DNA of 64,000 nucleotides from Longimicrobiales bacterium (GTDB taxonomy: Bacteria > Gemmatimonadota > Gemmatimonadetes > Longimicrobiales > Gaopeijiaceae). The position numbers and the translations under genes are program-made. This document shows, in pieces, positions 62,167-64,000 of the stretch (position 1 is the first letter of the stretch; every line of letters starts with the position of its first letter). Location of the stretch: NCBI GenBank assembly GCA_028823235.1, contig JAPKBW010000012.1:34156-98155 (forward strand), given 5' to 3'. A model generated the notes under the pieces. It was not told the origin of the DNA. It ran no database searches and saw only the letters and a program-made list of their open reading frames with translations.

Positions 62167-62886
62167 ATGGCGGTGCTGCTTGGAATTCTTGCAGTCGCGC
62201 TCTTTTCGATGCCCGCCTACTCCGTTGTGGCTCGCACCCGAACCGATCCGAACGAAATCACAGACCGAGGTGGATTCGTATTGGGTGGATTCGTCCGGAG
62301 CTGGTTCTACTGGTTTATCTGGCCGGTCGAGCGGACGTCTCTCACGCTCGGATTGTCCCCTACTGCATTCAACATCGGCGGCGTGCTTTTCGGTTCGGTG
62401 GCGGGATACTGCTTTGCAATCGGGGAGGTCAATCTGGGGGGTTGGTTTGTACTCCTCGGGGGCGTCGCAGACGTGCTGGATGGCAGGATCGCACGGGCGC
62501 GAGGCAAGGCGAACCAGACCGGAGCGTTCCTAGATTCCACTCTGGATCGGTTCGCAGAAGTCGGAGCTTTTGTCGGACTAGCCGTCATGTTCCGCGACTC
62601 GGCCGTTGAGCTTGCGATGGTTGTGACGGCCCTCGGGGGGTCACTGCTCGTGAGCTATGCTCGGGCTCGCGGTGAGAGCCTGGGAGTCGTGGCCAAGGTG
62701 GGCATCATGCAGCGCGCTGAACGACTTCTTCTCGTGGGCTTCGGCGGCGTACTTGACCCGGCGGTCAGTGCGTGGCGCGGTTGGGAGCCGGGTTCACTCT
62801 TGCTGGGCCTGCTGGCCCTCGTCGCGGTCGGCACGGTGGGCACCGCGATCTACCGTACGGTCTGGATCGCCCAGCGGCTGGACTAG
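62167..62886 (+). CDS. CDP-alcohol phosphatidyltransferase
   Basis: 239 residues, about six membrane segments, with the complete family motif DGRIARARGKANQTGAFLDSTLDRF (DGxxAR(x8)GxxxDxxxD). It uses CDP-diacylglycerol and an alcohol (glycerol phosphate, inositol phosphate or similar) to make phospholipids. ATG 62167 or a GTG at 62155 in GTGA overlap with the Tam41-like gene. It completes the plsC to CDP-DAG to phospholipid series. Confidence 0.9.
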   Translation: MAVLLGILAVALFSMPAYSVVARTRTDPNEITDRGGFVLGGFVRSWFYWFIWPVERTSLTLGLSPTAFNIGGVLFGSVAGYCFAIGEVNLGGWFVLLGGVADVLDGRIARARGKANQTGAFLDSTLDRFAEVGAFVGLAVMFRDSAVELAMVVTALGGSLLVSYARARGESLGVVAKVGIMQRAERLLLVGFGGVLDPAVSAWRGWEPGSLLLGLLALVAVGTVGTAIYRTVWIAQRLD

Positions 62887-63020
62887 GAAGGGCCTAGCGA
62901 CGCCTTGCCCCGCCGTATTCTGACTGAACACAGCAGTTCGTTGCTTGTCTCACGTTGACCCGGTCCGTAATCTGTGGGCCGGCCAAATGGCCACTACGGC
63001 CTTACCAGCAGAGGTGAACA

Positions 63021-63413
63021 ATGCGTCGAACAGCCCAGAACTTTCTTCTAGCCCTCGCGCTTGTCGCGCTCGCGTCCGTACCCGCCAACGCACAGGACAG
63101 CGTTGCCGGGAAGTGGATCTTCAACATGGCCGGGCCACAGGGTGACATGGCCGTCGAATTCATCTTCGAGCAGAGCGGGTCCGAAGTTACCGGGACCGTG
63201 ACTCTGGAGGTGCCGGAGATCGAAGGCACCGAACTCAGTGACGGGTTGTACGAAGACAGCATCCTGTCGTTTCTGATGCACGTCAGCGCCCAGGGACAGT
63301 GGTTCTCCGTCGAGATGGAGGCCGAGGTCGACGGAGACGAAATGGTGGGGGAGGCCTATATGGCTGAGATGGGCCAAGCCATGCCATTCACCGCAAAACG
63401 CGCCGAAGGCTAG
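63021..63413 (+). CDS. Small secreted protein, lipocalin-like
   Basis: 130 residues: signal peptide (LLALALVALASVPANAQ) then VAGKWIFNMAGPQGDMAVEFIFEQ and further beta-strands (ITGTVTLEV-type, QWFSVEMEAEVDGDEMVGEAYM). Acidic, all-beta, with no metal site. Small exported lipocalin-like proteins of this type recur in the lineage (compare the interrupted gene near 43.6 kb). Function unknown. A GAGG precedes the ATG. Confidence 0.75.
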   Translation: MRRTAQNFLLALALVALASVPANAQDSVAGKWIFNMAGPQGDMAVEFIFEQSGSEVTGTVTLEVPEIEGTELSDGLYEDSILSFLMHVSAQGQWFSVEMEAEVDGDEMVGEAYMAEMGQAMPFTAKRAEG

Positions 63414-63802
63414 GGCCACCATATGTCGGTGAAGCGATAGTGTGCCTCCGTGATAACAGACCGACGTAGACGCCACACAACCCGACTGACTTGATAGGCT
63501 CACTGCCAGAGATAGCGCAGTCTGATTACTCCCCGTCTCGGACGAGGCTAGGTGCCCTCGCAGAACTCGGCGAAGCACCAGAAGAGGATCTAGTCGTTGT
63601 CAGGCGGCGAGTAAGAGCTAGTGCCGAAAATAATCACTTTCCTCTGGGCACCCCACCTGACTCCGCTCAGAGCGGATATCAGCAGTGATATCAGGCTAGG
63701 ATTTCTGGGGACTCCTAAAGACAAAAGGACTGGGTTCACCCTAACCCAAATCCCCTGAGCAAAACCGTGTTGTATAGGTAGAGACACGGGCGTACTGGGG
63801 GG
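63414..63802. other. Intergenic stretch, nothing recognised
   Basis: About 390 nt between the small secreted protein and the MORN remnant. A short GATATCAGCAGTGATATCAG near 63667-63690 repeats GATATCAG, but no gene, RNA or terminator is evident. Confidence 0.4.
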
Positions 63803-63998
63803 CTAGTTGCCGGGGGGACAGGGGTCGTAGGTGACCGTCTCACCCCAACTAATCCACTCACCGCAATCCTCACCCATGTTGTAGGTGCCTCTCCGCCACA
63901 ACTGACCGTTGTCGTAGTAGGACTCAAACGGTCCGTCCTATTTAGTATGGCGTGTACCCTACCATCGTAGAGATCGCGATCAGCAGGACTTTCTTCAT
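63803..63998 (-). pseudogene. Remnant of a secreted MORN-repeat protein
   Basis: On the minus strand a signal-peptide start MKKVLLIAISTMV (ATG 63998) runs into TAA after 18 residues. In another frame shortly downstream comes GPFESYYDNGQLWRRGTYN, MGEDCGEWISWGETVTYD and PCPPGN, ending at TAG 63803-63805. The second part is a MORN/YwqK-type repeat. The start and the last repeat are joined with a frame break and no middle, so most of the gene was lost. Confidence 0.6.
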
Positions 63999-64000
63999 GC

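Noticed and set aside
1..64000. CRISPR arrays, phage defence islands, tRNA/rRNA genes or IS transposases
   Set aside because: I saw no repeat-spacer pattern, tRNA-like T-arm sequence, transposase motif or known defence gene anywhere in the window.

Overview
The window is about 64 kb of GC-rich bacterial chromosome spanning a replication origin. The contiguous set rpmH, rnpA, yidD, yidC, mnmE, mnmG, parA and parB, followed by divergent dnaA and dnaN, is the classic origin neighbourhood. Many proteins are exported or lipid-anchored (amidohydrolases, an M14 peptidase, a CBM9-type outer-membrane protein, lipocalin-like proteins). A TAXI-type TRAP transporter is present, and YidC has a large periplasmic domain. 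This points to a Gram-negative, peptide-degrading heterotroph. I would guess an uncultured, possibly marine, Gemmatimonadota; that is inference, since no rRNA gene is present to test it. I recognised no tRNA, rRNA, CRISPR array, prophage or complete insertion sequence.

Layout. 1-5.6 kb: the start of a CBM9/DUF5916-type protein, a fused TRAP transporter with a Yip1-like protein and a lipoprotein, and an orphan gene. 5.8-9.7 kb: two pieces of a decayed GspE/PilB ATPase gene flank an MBL hydrolase and an amidohydrolase on the other strand, with an attC-like palindrome at one edge. 9.7-22 kb: a long minus-strand run of twelve genes, many overlapping by 4 nt (GTGA, ATGA, CTGA). It holds FxsA, an M42 aminopeptidase, a GAF protein, an MBL hydrolase, glcD-glcE-glcF, and a probable D-to-L amino-acid conversion module (M20 hydrolase, GNAT N-acyltransferase, N-acylamino-acid racemase) with a flavoprotein and an orphan protein inserted. 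22-39 kb: ispH, lpdA, a glycosyltransferase/GNAT pair, a YtcJ-type amidohydrolase, lipA-pdhA-pdhB-pdhC, a LOG-family protein, an epimerase, a zinc-ribbon protein and an M14 peptidase.

39-54 kb is the cell-cycle and origin region: NIF3, bactofilin, M23 peptidase, parB, parA, two perfect parS cores, mnmG, acylphosphatase, mnmE, yidC, yidD, rnpA, rpmH, dnaA, oriC, dnaN and pyrE. The dnaA-dnaN gap has DnaA boxes, a four-unit DnaA-trio and an AT-rich stretch in the order of a basal origin-unwinding region. A lipocalin-like lipoprotein gene beside parS carries an in-frame stop.

54-64 kb: a thioesterase, a molybdate transporter with ModA and ModB fused, and a lipid cluster. The lipid cluster holds uppS, a regulator/membrane-protein pair, a diacylglycerol-kinase-like enzyme, an acetoacetate-decarboxylase-like protein, then PlsC, a Tam41-like CDP-diacylglycerol synthase candidate and a CDP-alcohol phosphatidyltransferase. 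PlsC, Tam41-like and CDP-alcohol transferase would be three consecutive steps of phospholipid synthesis. The window ends with a small secreted protein and the remnant of a MORN-repeat protein.

Most promising for follow-up: the Tam41-like phospholipid operon, the expanded D-amino-acid module, the single-chain TRAP transporter, and the oriC/parS/bactofilin arrangement.
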